DNA of 64,000 nt, taken from Epiperipatus broadwayi. Taxonomy: Eukaryota > Onychophora > Udeonychophora > Euonychophora > Peripatidae. The notes below the pieces were generated by a model, which saw only the letters and a program-made list of their open reading frames with translations, searched no databases and had not been told where the DNA came from. Position 1 is the first letter of the stretch. Every line of letters starts with the position of its first letter. The position numbers were made by a program, and so were the translations under genes. Location: positions 12,438,579 to 12,502,578 of the forward strand of contig JAQFVV010000013.1 of NCBI GenBank assembly GCA_028023455.1, in the 5' to 3' direction. This document shows positions 12,285-23,599 of the stretch, one piece after another.

Positions 12285-12512
12285 ATGCTTAGTAATATGA
12301 TGGAGAATAGAAATAAAAGTAGAAATAATAGTGAAAGATGTGGATGGAGAGTGAATGATAAGACTAAGTTGGAAGAGTATAAAATACAAGTTGAAGAAAT
12401 TATGGAAGAGTGGGTTGGGGATGAGAATAAGGACTGGTGTAAAGAAGTAGAAAAAGTGGCAAATAAGGTTTTAGGTGAGAATATTCAGAAGAATAAAAGT
12501 AATAAAAAATGA
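12285..12512 (+). pseudogene. Endonuclease C-terminus and linker of ORF2 (LINE copy 2)
   Basis: This frame covers the region just after the endonuclease SDH motif and the Lys/Glu-rich linker before RT. It ends at a stop about 80 bp before the DNA transposon insertion. The upstream endonuclease residues lie in a neighbouring frame. The catalytic N-terminal part of the endonuclease is missing because of the 5' truncation. Confidence 0.55.
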
Positions 12513-12592
12513 GAATTAGTAAAAGTGTAAAAGAGAGGAAAGAAGCATGTAGAGAATATAAGTGTGCTATTAAGAATAAGGAAAGTGAAAAA

Positions 12593-14319
12593 GGGTAATC
12601 GTCTGAAATCTGGGCACGGCCGCTTGGGGCGTTGTTTATGTGTCCAGAACACATAAAAATGCCGTTTCTGCGGCCAGGCCTTACGGTTAATACAACATTT
12701 AATATTGTATTAACCCATTTTGGCAGGCCACTTTATGTGACATTGCACAAAAATATTACGGCCCGTTTTGTGCTTCAAAACTATTTACGCATATTTGTTC
12801 TATTCATAGCTGATTACCGTATCGCTTGAGGATGTTTGAATTTCAAGTCGGTATAACTTTTCAAATCTACGTAATAGTGTAATGTCATTTATATTTAAAT
12901 AATATTTTAATTACTAATAATTGTCATATGGTCCCCACCCTTCCCTAAAAAAATGTTAAGATGTAAAAAATTGGCAAAGTGTATGTTCGAACACGTTTCG
13001 ACAAAGCTCACGCACTAAGTCACGTTTCAGCATGGAAAATAGACGAGACCAATAAAAGGTCAGAGAAGAACATACAATTTTTAAACTTTTCAGAATTTCT
13101 GAGTACAGAAAGTGTGTGAGATTATGTCCTTTTTTTTTTTTCAGGCACATAATGTACACTTTTTATTACAGCAATAAAATAATAAGTTCAAAAATTTTAA
13201 AGTTTGTATCCTTTTTTTTTTTTTTCATTTCATTAGAAATTGACAAGTATTTGTATTATATTTTTTGCAGTGGGGTTAAAATAAATGACTATTTTGGTTG
13301 ACTTTTTGTTAATAATAACAAAGTACATAATCCTCCCCCCTCCCCCAAAAAAAAAAAGCAGTTTATTGTAGAAGGCCAAAAAAAAAAGGTAATTCAAACG
13401 AAATATAAATAAAAGTAAAATGTGAGAAAAAGTTGCTGGAAAAAAAAAAGAAATTATTGACTTTTTGTTACAATTATTTTTCAGAGTATGGGGGTGGGAT
13501 CCCCCCAAAAACACAAAAGTTTAATTTTTATCGTAGAAAAATAAAAGAAGAAAAACAATTTGGTCAACCCAAAAAAAAAAAAAAGGTTGAATAAATTTGA
13601 AATAATACCCAAATAATTGCATTATATTTTTTCATCAGGGTTAAAACAAGTGGGGTTTAAATAAAAGACTATTTTTGTTTACTTTTTGTTAATAATAACA
13701 GTACGAATCCCCCCCCCCCAAGCTGTTTATTGTAGAAGCCCCCCCCCCAAAAAAAGGCTAATTCAAACGAAATATAAATAAAAGTAAAAAGTGAAAAAAA
13801 AGTTGTTCAAAAAAAAAATTAAAATTATTGACTTTATGTTACAATTCATGATCTGAGGGTGGAGGTGGGGATTTCAAAACAATTTTTGAACCCCATCAAC
13901 ACAAAAGTTACTTTTGATTTAATAATAATAAGAAAAACAATTTAGTCAACCAAAAAAAAAAAAGGTAGAACAAAGTCGAAACAAGTCCCAAATAATTATA
14001 CCATTATATTTTTTCGGCGGGGGGGTTAAAACAAGTTTTTCCATCGTGAAACAGTCAAAGTTTTAAAATTCAGAAAAAATAAACACAAAATTAAATTATC
14101 AAAATTTGTTAAATGAAGAAAAATGGCAGATTAAAAACAAACAAACAATGAATATAAAAAAGGAAATCATGTTATAAATGAAATAAAAATTTTGTTTAAT
14201 AAAAAAAAAAACACGTTCTATAAAAAAAAAGTTACGGTGGCCCGGTAATGTTATATTTGATTGATTTTTGTATAGCATCAATGCCCCAAGCGGCCTTGCC
14301 CGAATTTCAGATGATTACC
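12593..14319. mobile_element. 1.7-kb non-autonomous DNA transposon with 40-bp terminal inverted repeats
   Basis: The left end GGGTAATCGTCTGAAATCTG is mirrored at the right end CGAATTTCAGATGATTACC, and the similarity continues inward through GGCCGCTTGGGGC, about 40 bp in all. The insert is flanked by TGAAAAA on both sides (12586-12592 and 14320-14326), and the empty site is visible in LINE copy 3 near 16800 (AGTGAAAAAAATATTAATG). A 7-bp or imperfect 8-bp duplication would fit hAT- or Merlin-like elements; the superfamily is not settled. The interior has many A and C homopolymers and a 380-bp tandem duplication, and no transposase frame. Confidence 0.85.
13247..14035 (+). repeat. Two tandem copies of a 380-bp unit inside the DNA transposon
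   Basis: The landmark TGGGGTTAAAATAAATGACT at 13271 recurs as TGGGGTTTAAATAAAAGACT at 13651, a period of 380 bp. Within each unit the same order of landmarks is seen: TTGTTAATAATAACA, a C-rich run, GTTTATTGTAGAAG, AATTCAAACGAAATATAAAT, and AGAAAAACAATTT. The boundary motif ATTATATTTTTT followed by a G-run and TTAAAA occurs three times (about 13254, 13621, 14003). The C and A runs differ in length between the units. Confidence 0.8.
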
Positions 14320-14588
14320 TGAAAAAAATATTAATGCTAAATGGGAAAAGTATTTAGAAAAGAAGAAGTTAGCTAAAATAGATAATTATAGAGAGAGAAT
14401 GAAATTGAATAGTAAATTGTTGGAGGATATTAATAAAAGTGGAAGAGATGGGAGTAAAAAATTTTGGAATTACATTAAAAGGAGGAAGGTAGGGGAGAGA
14501 TAGTATTACTAGATAATGAGGGAATAGAGTGTAGCTCTAGAGAAGATTTGGAGATAATCTTAAATAGATATGTAATAAATATAAAAAG

Positions 14589-16600
14589 ATGTTAGATGTA
14601 AATGATAGAGTGATAGAAAACATGAAAGCATATAGTAATGGGAATATTAGGTTTTCAGAAAATGAACTGAATGAGGTAGAGAAGAAATTGAAAAGTGGAA
14701 AGGCAAGAGTTTTAGATGGGTGGGCAGCAGAGATGGTAATGAATTTAGGATATAGGGCAAAAGTAAAGTTATTATCGTGTTTTAATAAAATGGCATAGAA
14801 TAGAGGTTTCCCAAGTAGTTAAAGTAATACAAGAGTAAGATTATTATTTAAAGGAAAGGATAAGGATCATAGAAAGTTGAATAATTATCGATCAATAGTG
14901 GTAACATCCGTTTTATAGAAAGTTTTCTCATATATGGTGTCTAGAAGAGTTGTAAAATGGATGGAAGGGAATAATGTAGTGGGGGAAATGCAAGGAGGTT
15001 TTAGATTAGATAGGCATGTAGGAGATAGTTTATTTGTAGTTACATAACTTATGGATATGAGTAGGAATTTGAATAAACAGTTATATATGAGTTTTATAGA
15101 TATAGAAAAGGCATATGATAGAGTAGATAGAAATAGATTATTGATAAGTTTAGCAAATTTGGGAATGGATGAAGCTTTAATAGATATTATTAAAAAATAT
15201 ATATGATAATAATTATTATATATATATCAATTAGGGAATATAGAATCAGTTAAAGTTAAAAATGGGGTGGGGCTAAGGCAAGGATGCCCTATATCACCTA
15301 TTTTGTTTGTGTTGTATTTGAGTGAAATGAAAAGAGCAATAGAAAGATTAGGAAGAGGGATAGAGATACCGTTAATAGGTAGTAAGGGAATATATGTTTT
15401 GTCAGGTCTTTTTTTTTGCGGATATATTTTTGTGTGCAAAAAGAAGAGAAGATATAGAAGTTATGTTGAGGACATGTGCAAGGGTTGGTAAAGAGATGGG
15501 GATTAAATTTAGTGAAGAAAAATCAAATATAATGATGGCTAATACTGGGGAAAGAGAAGATGTAGAATTTTTACTGGGAGCTATTAAGTTAAGTATGGTG
15601 AATAGATATAGTTATTTGGGAATTATTTTAAGTAATCAGAAAAATTATTTGGATGAATGGGAGAAAAAATTGATAAATGAAGCAAAGAAAAGAAAGGGAT
15701 TGATAAAGAAATTAACAGTGTTTTCATATAATAAATATGATGTAGTTAGAATTATATGGAAAGGAATTGCAGTATCAGGGTTAACATATGGTAATGCTGC
15801 ATTATATGTTAGTAAAGAGGTATTAAATTACATAGAAAAAGTTTAAAGGGAAGTAGGAAGACTTGCATTGGATGCAGAGGTATGGACAGCAAAAGAGGCA
15901 ATTCAAGGAGAAATGGGATGGTCAAGTTTTCATATGAGAGATGCAAAAAGTAAAATGAAAATGTTTGCTAGATTGCAGTTTATGGATAATGAAAAAATAG
16001 CTAAAATAGTATTTAATTGGGTTATGAGTAAAGGGCAGGTAACAAGATGGGTGAGAAAGGTAATGTGGTATGCAAAAGATTTGGATAAAGAATTTATATC
16101 AGTATATTTGTACAAAAGATGGGATGATTGTGTTAAGAGGATTGTTGAGTGTTATAGTAGTAAGGAATGGGATAAAAGAATAGATTTATTAATAAAGAGT
16201 AGGGAGTTAGAGAGATGGAGAAATAGTATGGAAAGTAAAAAGTTTAAATATATAAAAGAAATAAACAGAATATTAGGTGTGAGTTAATATATGATAATAA
16301 TAAGGAAAGTAGTTTATTATTTAAGGCTTGAATGGGATCTTTAGCTACAAGAGAATATACAAGTAAATGGAAAAAATGGGTGGTTTATTTTGTAAATTAT
16401 GTAAGGAAGAAATGTTAATTGAATGTAAATGCTTGAAAACAGAAAGGGTACATATAATGATGTTATGGAAGAATAAATATGAAAAAAGTGATTATATAGA
16501 AAGTGAATTATTGGTTTTTATGCTGGGTTTGGCAAAAGATAAAGAGGATTTAGATATAAAGGTTATAGAGTTGACAAAGATTGTTGTGGAAATGGGATGA
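14589..16600 (+). pseudogene. Non-LTR reverse transcriptase ORF2, decayed (LINE copy 2)
   Basis: RT motifs appear in order. Fingers LDGWAAEMV are near 14710; NNYRSIVV is near 14880. Palm motif A FIDIEKAYDRVDR (about 15093) keeps the catalytic Asp. Motif B GLRQGCPISPILF is at 15270. Motif C reads FADI rather than F/YADD near 15418, so the second metal-binding Asp is lost. Motif D is GIKFSEEKSNIMM near 15500. The frame shifts at a T-run (about 15410) just before motif C, and there are stops at about 14797, 14818, 14917, 15047 and 15844. The C-terminal zinc knuckle near 16385 is shortened. The protein would have copied element RNA at a nicked target site; this copy cannot. Confidence 0.85.
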
Positions 16601-16730
16601 AGCAGAATATGGGAAAATTTAGAGTGGGGAATGGAAAATAAAGTGGCTAACAGGTTTATCTGGACATAATTGCTGAGATATTCTTGACTTCGTTTAAGGA
16701 GAAGCCACAATACATCACATCACATCACAT

Positions 16731-18253
16731 TAGTAAAAGTGTAAAAGAGAGAAAAGAAGCATGTAGAGAATATAAGTGTGCTATTAAGAATAAGGAAAGT
16801 GAAAAAAATATTAATGCTAAATGGGAAAAGTATTTAGAAAAAAAGAAGTTAGCTAAAATAGAGAGAATGAAATTGAATAGTAAATTGTTGGAGGATATTA
16901 ATAAAAGTGGAAGAGATGGGAGTAAAAAAATTTGGAATTATATTAAAAGGAAGAATGTAGGGGAGAGAGAGATAGTATTACTAGATGATGAGGAAATAGA
17001 ATGTAGCTCTAGAGAAGATTTAGAGATAATCTTAAATAGATATGTAATGAATATAGAAAAGATGTTAGATGTGAATGATAGAGTGATAGAATACATGAAA
17101 GTATATAATAATGGAAATATATGATTTACAAAAAATGAACTGAATGAGACAAGTAAGAAATTGAAAGGTGAAAAGGCAAGAGGTTTGGATGGATGGGCAG
17201 CAGAGATGGTAATGTATTTAGGGAAGAAGGCAAAATTAAAACTATTATCATGTTTTAATAAGATGGCACAGAAGAGAGATTTTCCAGGCAGTTGGAGTAA
17301 TACAAGAGTAAGGCTATTATTTAAAAGGAAAGGTAAGAATCTTAGAAAGTTAAACAATTACAGATTGATAATGGTAATGTTAGTGCTATATAAAGTTTTC
17401 TCATATATGGTGGCTGGAAGGGTTGTAAAATGGATGGAAGGAAATAATATAGTGGGAGAAATGCAAGCAGGCTTTCGATCAGATAGGCATATAGGAGATA
17501 GTTTATTTGTAGTTATACAACTTATGGATATGAGTAGGAATACAGGTAGACAGTTATATATGATTTTTATTGATATAAGAAAGTGTATAATAGACACAAA
17601 TAGAAATAGATTATGGGTAAGTTTAGTAAATTTGGAAATGGATGAAGCTTTAGTGGATATTATTAAGAAATTATATGAAAATAATTACTATATGTATCAA
17701 TTAGGGAATATAGAATCAATTAAAATTAAAAATGGGGTGGGACAAGACAAGGATGTCCTCTGTCATCTATTTTGTTTTTGTTATATTTAAAAGAAATGGA
17801 AAGAGCAATAGAAAGACTAGGAAGAGGGGTAGAGATACCATTAATAGGTAGCAGGGAAGTATACACACAAATGGAAAAATATGGGTGATTTAGTCTGCAA
17901 ATTGAGTAAGGAAAGTATAAAAAATGTTAGGCATCTGTTAATTGAATGTAAATGTCTGAAAGCAGAAAGGATACAAATAATGAAAGTTGTGAAAAAATAA
18001 AAAGTAGCTTATTGTTTTTTATGCTGACTTTTGGAAAAAGATAAGGAGGTTTTAAATATAAAGGTCATGGAAAGTTGACCAAGATTATGTTGTGGAAATG
18101 GGATCGAGCAGGATAGAGAGGAATATGAGAAAACTTGGGGTGGGGAATGGAAAGGGAAGTCAAAGGGGCTAAGAAGTTTCTCTGAGCATAATTGCTGAGA
18201 GATTTCTGACTCCAGATAAAGAGAAGTCAGTATATCACAACCCATACATCACC
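16731..18253 (+). mobile_element. LINE family 1, copy 3 (5'-truncated, internal deletion)
   Basis: It begins at TAGTAAAAGTGTAAAAGAG, immediately after the copy 2 tail. It reads through the linker and the first half of RT to about 17865, then jumps to the zinc-knuckle region, and ends in a tail TATATCACAACCCATACATC (18231-18250). Relative to copy 2 about 965 bp are missing. The two breakpoints in copy 2 both read GAATATA (15388-15394 and 16353-16359), and the junction in copy 3 reads GAAGTATA. This suggests a microhomology-mediated deletion. Confidence 0.85.
16737..17790 (+). pseudogene. Non-LTR reverse transcriptase ORF2, N-terminal half (LINE copy 3)
   Basis: Two long frames (about 16740-17122 and 17161-17788) cover the linker and the RT fingers and palm. 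Recognisable pieces are LDGWAAEMVMYLG, LNNYRLIMV, GEMQAGFRSDRHIGDSLF and the motif A region IFIDIRKCIIDTNR, in which the canonical KAYD is lost. Motif B is destroyed by a frameshift near 17745, motif C falls in the deletion, and a stop at about 17122 breaks the linker. The minus-strand frames at 16938 and 17358 are shadows. Confidence 0.8.
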
Positions 18254-20229
18254 TAAAAAATTTATTTAAAGGTGACCGAGTATTCACTAATGATTACAAG
18301 CATCCTAATTTATAAAATAAATTACCTGTCCCTGGCACTTAATCAGCTTAGAGTATTAGACTCATATCTATTAAATAATTGATAGACAGACACAGTAAAC
18401 AAATATCAGCCAAATTAATTTAATAAATATAATAATATTGTTTATTAGATATTAAGTTTATAAAAAAAATTTAAAACAAAAGAAAATAAACCTCACCAAA
18501 ATAAAATTAAACACAAAAAAGTTCCTTCATGGATGACTTCCATCAGATAAGACCTAAGTGAAAAGTTGATTCAAACCATTATTATAAAATTATTATACCA
18601 GCGATTAAAATGTTTTCCCAATTTGATAAATTCTTTTTATTTAATACCCATTTTTTTTTTTTACATACTTAGATCATCTTTCCTTCTTGTTATTACAACT
18701 CAGGCAAACTGATATGAAAGTGCTAAGAAACAGTGTGGTGCAATCAAACCCTAGTCATGCAAAAGAAATTATGGACTTCTAATTACACCCATATATCCAT
18801 AATCATAAGCATTTAATCTATGCACAGTCTAACATAGCTCATCTAAGTTTGACTTTTACATATCAAAACCTTTTCACATATATAACTAAAGCATAGTTTA
18901 AAACAGATATTATTACCACTACTCAGAAAACAATATTTATGAATTTCTTATTTATTTTCTGTAAGGAAAACTGAATTTACAATAAGTAATGCAAATGTTA
19001 ATAACAGTCGCTAATTAAGAAGTTGGTCTACTTTAAAATATGAAATATTTGTCTTTTAACAGCATGAAGTTTCAAAAATATATTAAGGTATAATTACTTA
19101 AATAGACATCTATTGTAATAATAAAAAAACTCAACCATAAAGAAATTAATAAAATGCATAAAATAAAGAAAGTACATTTAAATCTAATATTATGGTTAAT
19201 AACAACAAATAATGCACACTTACAAAAGAAAAACACTTATAATCACCTGTTGTTACTTTAGCTTTCTGTGATTTATTGAAGAGATAGCTATCTTTGTCTA
19301 TTCCATAGTTGTCATTTTCTAAGCAGTCAGTTGAGAATTTTTGTAGGTTGGTTTTAGAAAGTTAACTTTCTACAGATTTATGACTTCACAACATGTTGAA
19401 TGATGATGGTATAGCCCAGAGCTTGGAGTTCATTTTGGTGAAGTGCTAGCCCAGGTCAATTCATTTTCTACCTGTGAGCTGCTTGTCCTGAACTTTTAGC
19501 AGAGTATCACTAATTTTAATGAAAGAGTTGGAAAAGGTTCAGATTGTCACATAGAATGAAGAGACCAATATCTGGCATACAATCTTGATTAATAGCATAG
19601 AAAAACTTGGATGAACAAATTATTGAAAATTTTAATGAATGAATAGCTTAAAGTAGATTGAATAGACTGAATTAATGATTGAGTAGTTTCTAATGAAACT
19701 ATATTTTGGGGAGTTTTAATACCCATTCAGTCAGTTATTCTCCTACACAAATTTTTCTAGAATTTTCTAGATATAAAAATTGTCAGGTTTTTAATTAATT
19801 AATAAGTAAGAATTCATTTAGCAGATTTGAATTAGATTTTAAACAGATTTGTCCAGATTGATATGATATGGTATAGTCAAATGTTATATAACCCTATGGA
19901 CTAAATGGTATGGCAACCTAATGGCTTAACTCAAATTATCCGTCTTGATAACTTTGTGTAAAACAATGCATAAAATTAGTGATGAGTATAAATTGATAAA
20001 CAGAGACCATAACTAAATAGTTAATTATGAATCTAATTAGAGTAGGCAAGTGAGGCAGATAAAGGACAGAATATATAAAACAAAGATTAATCCCAATGAA
20101 ATATCAAATACCTAAGGCAATTAAAAACATTCACTTGAGATGACAAAAGTTGATAGATCCTATGACAGATTGTTATAAATCTTGTAAAGAAGAAAATAAC
20201 TTTGTGTTCATTGAATAAATATTCTAAGG
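18254..20229. other. Unassigned segment inside the nested island
   Basis: AT-rich with no open frame, no tail and no terminal repeat that I can match. Because the flanking sequence on each side is transposon-derived, it may be an older element too decayed to recognise, or part of the 5' region of the LTR element remnant that follows. Confidence 0.35.
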
Positions 20230-22880
20230 AGAATCATTATTTTTTGTATGTTATGTTGAAGTGGAAAATATTTGTCAAGTATGGATGTAGAATCAACTGT
20301 AGAGCCACATGAGGGTAGTGGCAATGAAGTTGATGCTAATGTGGGTCAAAAAAGCTCTGTAAATGTATAGTACTTGAAGAGTCTATGGTTGGGACAGAAT
20401 GATTTTTGTCAATGCAAAAAGAAAGGCAAATGATGCCTCAAATTCAAGAAGACCCTAATGAACAGTTCACTCAGTCACCCAGAATCAAAATCACTCAATC
20501 ACTTAAGATTGAAACAAAGGCTCAGCACATAGATCAGATCTTATCTCAAGTACCAAAAATATTTAATGAGAAAATCATCTAATACCTGAAAACAAAATAG
20601 GGCAGACTATAAAAGATATGACTTGGGAGCAATTCACCCAAGATTTCTAAATGGATATGGCAAAAGACATGAACCATTGGAAAAAGACTATGCATGCCAA
20701 GGATTATAACATATTAGAAAGGATAATTGATATAGGAAAAAAAGTGGGCTATGTAAGCAATACAAAATTAATGATGGACAGCACAAAGGAAGAAACCAAA
20801 AAAGATATGAATGATATAAAGGAATCTGAAACAGAAACAATCCCAAGCAAAAACAATTTCAGAAAGAGTGATTGAAAACACCAGACTCTAATAATATTAA
20901 CCATTTGGATGGATCTACCAACCAAGAATCCATCCATAATGCATCCCAGATGTGCCAGAAGATGCCAATCATTGGGACACAGCAGAGTAATGATATAGAG
21001 TATCATCGCAACATTGCTGAAGCAGTCAAACATGACTTGAAAAACTTAGAAAGTAACATAGACTTAAATAAACTAGAAAGTCTCCAAAACACACAAATTA
21101 TGGAAACATAACAAATAAAGATGTTTTCCATAACAAATAAAGATGGGCTAGAGGACACAAGTTAATGGAAAAGATGTGATACAGGTGCTCAAACATTGTC
21201 ACTACCAATAAAACCCACAGAAATGAATCATAAGAGAGACAACATTGAAGTAATTGCCACAGTATCTATTCATGAAGGAGGTGAAGACACTAGAGTGAAA
21301 GATTGAAGTAAAATTTTACTTGATAAACTGTATCATTTGCATAACTGGTATATAACATGCAATCAAAATTATGTGTATATTTGGAGTGATACTATAGCTT
21401 TAGAGCTAAACAAGTATAGTAATGGTTGGTTTCAATTTATGTCAGATGGAAAACTTTAACATTAAGTATACTATTGGTAACTCCAAAGATGTCATGAACA
21501 AATTTTTAAAAAATTTGCACTGCACATGATCAAATCAAGCTTGGTACTTTCAGTCAATGTATTCTATTTTCATCCAATTCAAACACATTTACCCATTGGA
21601 AAATGGTCTTTTTTTCATGAAAATGAAGATGTGATAATTGTTTGCAGTGTGGATAAACAGTGATGGGTGATTATCTTCCAAAGAGGTTCACCTGTTTTCA
21701 TTTTTGAATCACCTCAAGGCACTAAGCATTCCTTCATCACTGAAACCTCTCTGAACCTTGAAATTTTGCACTGGATAAACATCAGTCACTAGGAAGTGAG
21801 ATGCAAAACCATCCCCTCAATTCCAACATAAAACAGTCAATCCCAGGCATGCAGCAAGATGATGCCAGGACCCACGTGGCAGCTCCATCCAGGAGTACTT
21901 CGGAAACAATCAAACCACTCAATCAAAGAATCTAGCAATTTAGACTAGCATTGCCAAAGACCTAAAGCATAGCATCGATTCAAAACCTAGTCATGACGTA
22001 AACACAAAAAAATGAACCATTGTTAGTTCAAAGAGCCATATCAATGGGTAAACATCTTAAAATAATCAATTTCAGTTACTTGATTACAACTTACACCTTT
22101 GATCATCTTAGTCATGCTCTGTGGAGTTTTAAACTTCTTTACAATCCAGAAGATGATCTGGACATGAAAAATCATATAATGGGAAATCAAACCATCATAT
22201 TGTGGTCCATTAGACAAACAGGTACTCGGTTCCATAGGTTATGCAACACTTACAAGGGATCCTTTACCTTTCTTTATCAGGTATGTAGTCGATAAGGTTT
22301 TTATTGTGGTAGGATTTCTAATGTTGTGACTTTTGGAACATGAAAATGGATTACCAGCAACATTTGAACCCTATACATAAGGTTATGTGAGAATAAAAAA
22401 AAGATGTTATGTTAAACTTTACTTCTGACTATTACATCCTATATAGGTATAATCTAATGACACCAAAATGTATTAATTCTTAAAGTACCAGCCTTCAACT
22501 AAATATCATCAATATCATCTAGAAACTAAAATTCAGATGGCATGCCAACAATTAGTTACTAATGAGAGAAATAAAAATAAGGGGAAAAGTAAGCATCATT
22601 TTAGGATTGGTGACAACGTTTTTGTAAGAAAGCTTCACCCAAGTAAACCAGTGGATAACATTTACCATAAATTTTATCAGCAATACACAGACCATACACT
22701 ACTGTAAAACTAATTGATCCAAATGCATTTGGGTTGAACATGGAGAGAGAACTAAAAGGAAATTATAATGTAATGATATTAAAACCATACATTGGTTTTC
22801 AAGAAGAACCATGAAATGCTGAAGCTCATTTATCCATAAATGTATAAATATTGCTAGTACAGATGGACAGGATATTTCAC
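20230..22880 (+). mobile_element. Decayed LTR-retroelement remnant (gag/pol-like)
   Basis: The plus strand holds a patchwork of short open segments of more coding-like composition. At the right end (about 22600-22810) the conceptual reading contains FRIGDNVFVRKLHPSKPVD and, in a shifted frame, LIDPNAFGLN and MILKPYIGF. These resemble the C-terminal region of Gypsy-type integrases (basic GDxVxVR and a final LKPY). Upstream segments such as those at 20651-20875 and 20872-21111 are polar and unassigned, possibly gag. Many stops. The family assignment rests on the integrase end only. Confidence 0.45.
22600..22815 (+). pseudogene. Integrase C-terminal remnant
   Basis: Positions 22600-22703 read HHFRIGDNVFVRKLHPSKPV and onward; after a frame change at about 22700 the reading continues with VKLIDPNAFGLNMEREL and MILKPYIGFQEEP. 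The spacing and composition fit the chromatin/DNA-contacting C-terminal domain of Ty3/Gypsy integrases. At least one stop and one frameshift break it, and no DDE core is recognisable upstream. Confidence 0.5.
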
Positions 22881-23599
22881 TCACTTAAAATAGAACATTT
22901 TTACATTCCATGCTAATTAATTTCATTACATGTCTTATCTGAAGAATTTTAACTCTTAAATTTTGTTATTACAACAGATTAAAATTTTATTTTGAGGTTT
23001 AGCATTGTTCTACAAAGTTTTAAAAAATAATCTTATACAAAAGATAAGAGATTTAATTACAAAGTTTACTTTTTATTTAGTCAACAAAATTTACAAGACT
23101 TCTAGTAAATACAAATTATTTTAGTGATTCATGTGTGTGCACATATATACCTGTATACACACTTTTATAACACGTTTAATATATAAATTTAAAAAATTTT
23201 AAGTAGAATTTTTAACTGAAATCCCTATTCTTCTACATATATAGATTTGAGACATAGAAAAGTAGCTGTCTCAATATATATGTGTATATATATATATATA
23301 TTGTACCTATATTGATATAGGCACATATAATTTTTATCTAAAATTATTATTAAAGTAATCTTTCGTAAAAGAAAAACATAAAATTAAATGTTGGAGAGTT
23401 TATTGCAGCTTGTTTTCGAAAAAGATAAGAATTACATAGTTTTTTTTTAGTATTCATAAAAATATAATTTGAAAAAGTTAAAACATACCAAATCTCTTTT
23501 CATTCAATTTTAATTAAAGAAAAATAATGTTAAAACTAAATAGTAAATTGTATTAAAAATATATGTGCGTATATATGTACATATGTAAATATATAAAAT

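Larger units (their letters stand above)
12161..16730 (+). mobile_element. LINE family 1, copy 2 (longest copy, split by a DNA transposon)
   Basis: It starts directly at the end of the copy 1 tail, inside the endonuclease domain: the frame reads FHTIDYI near 12168 and carries the endonuclease-type SDHNF motif near 12258. It is interrupted by a DNA transposon (12593-14319), then resumes with ATTAATGCTAAATGGGAAAAG and runs through the reverse transcriptase and zinc knuckle to the tail TACATCACATCACATCACAT (16711-16730). The domain order endonuclease, RT, C-terminal knuckle is that of the apurinic-endonuclease non-LTR retrotransposons. The clade is not resolved. Several stops and frameshifts; not active. 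Confidence 0.85.

Noticed and set aside
16711-16735. ACATC repeats considered as a CRISPR-like or satellite array
   Set aside because: Only four short units, located at LINE 3' ends; they are the element's tail.
16938-17597. Minus-strand frames of 139 and 79 codons in the LINE array
   Set aside because: Shadows of the RT reading frame on the plus strand, which shows recognisable motifs.
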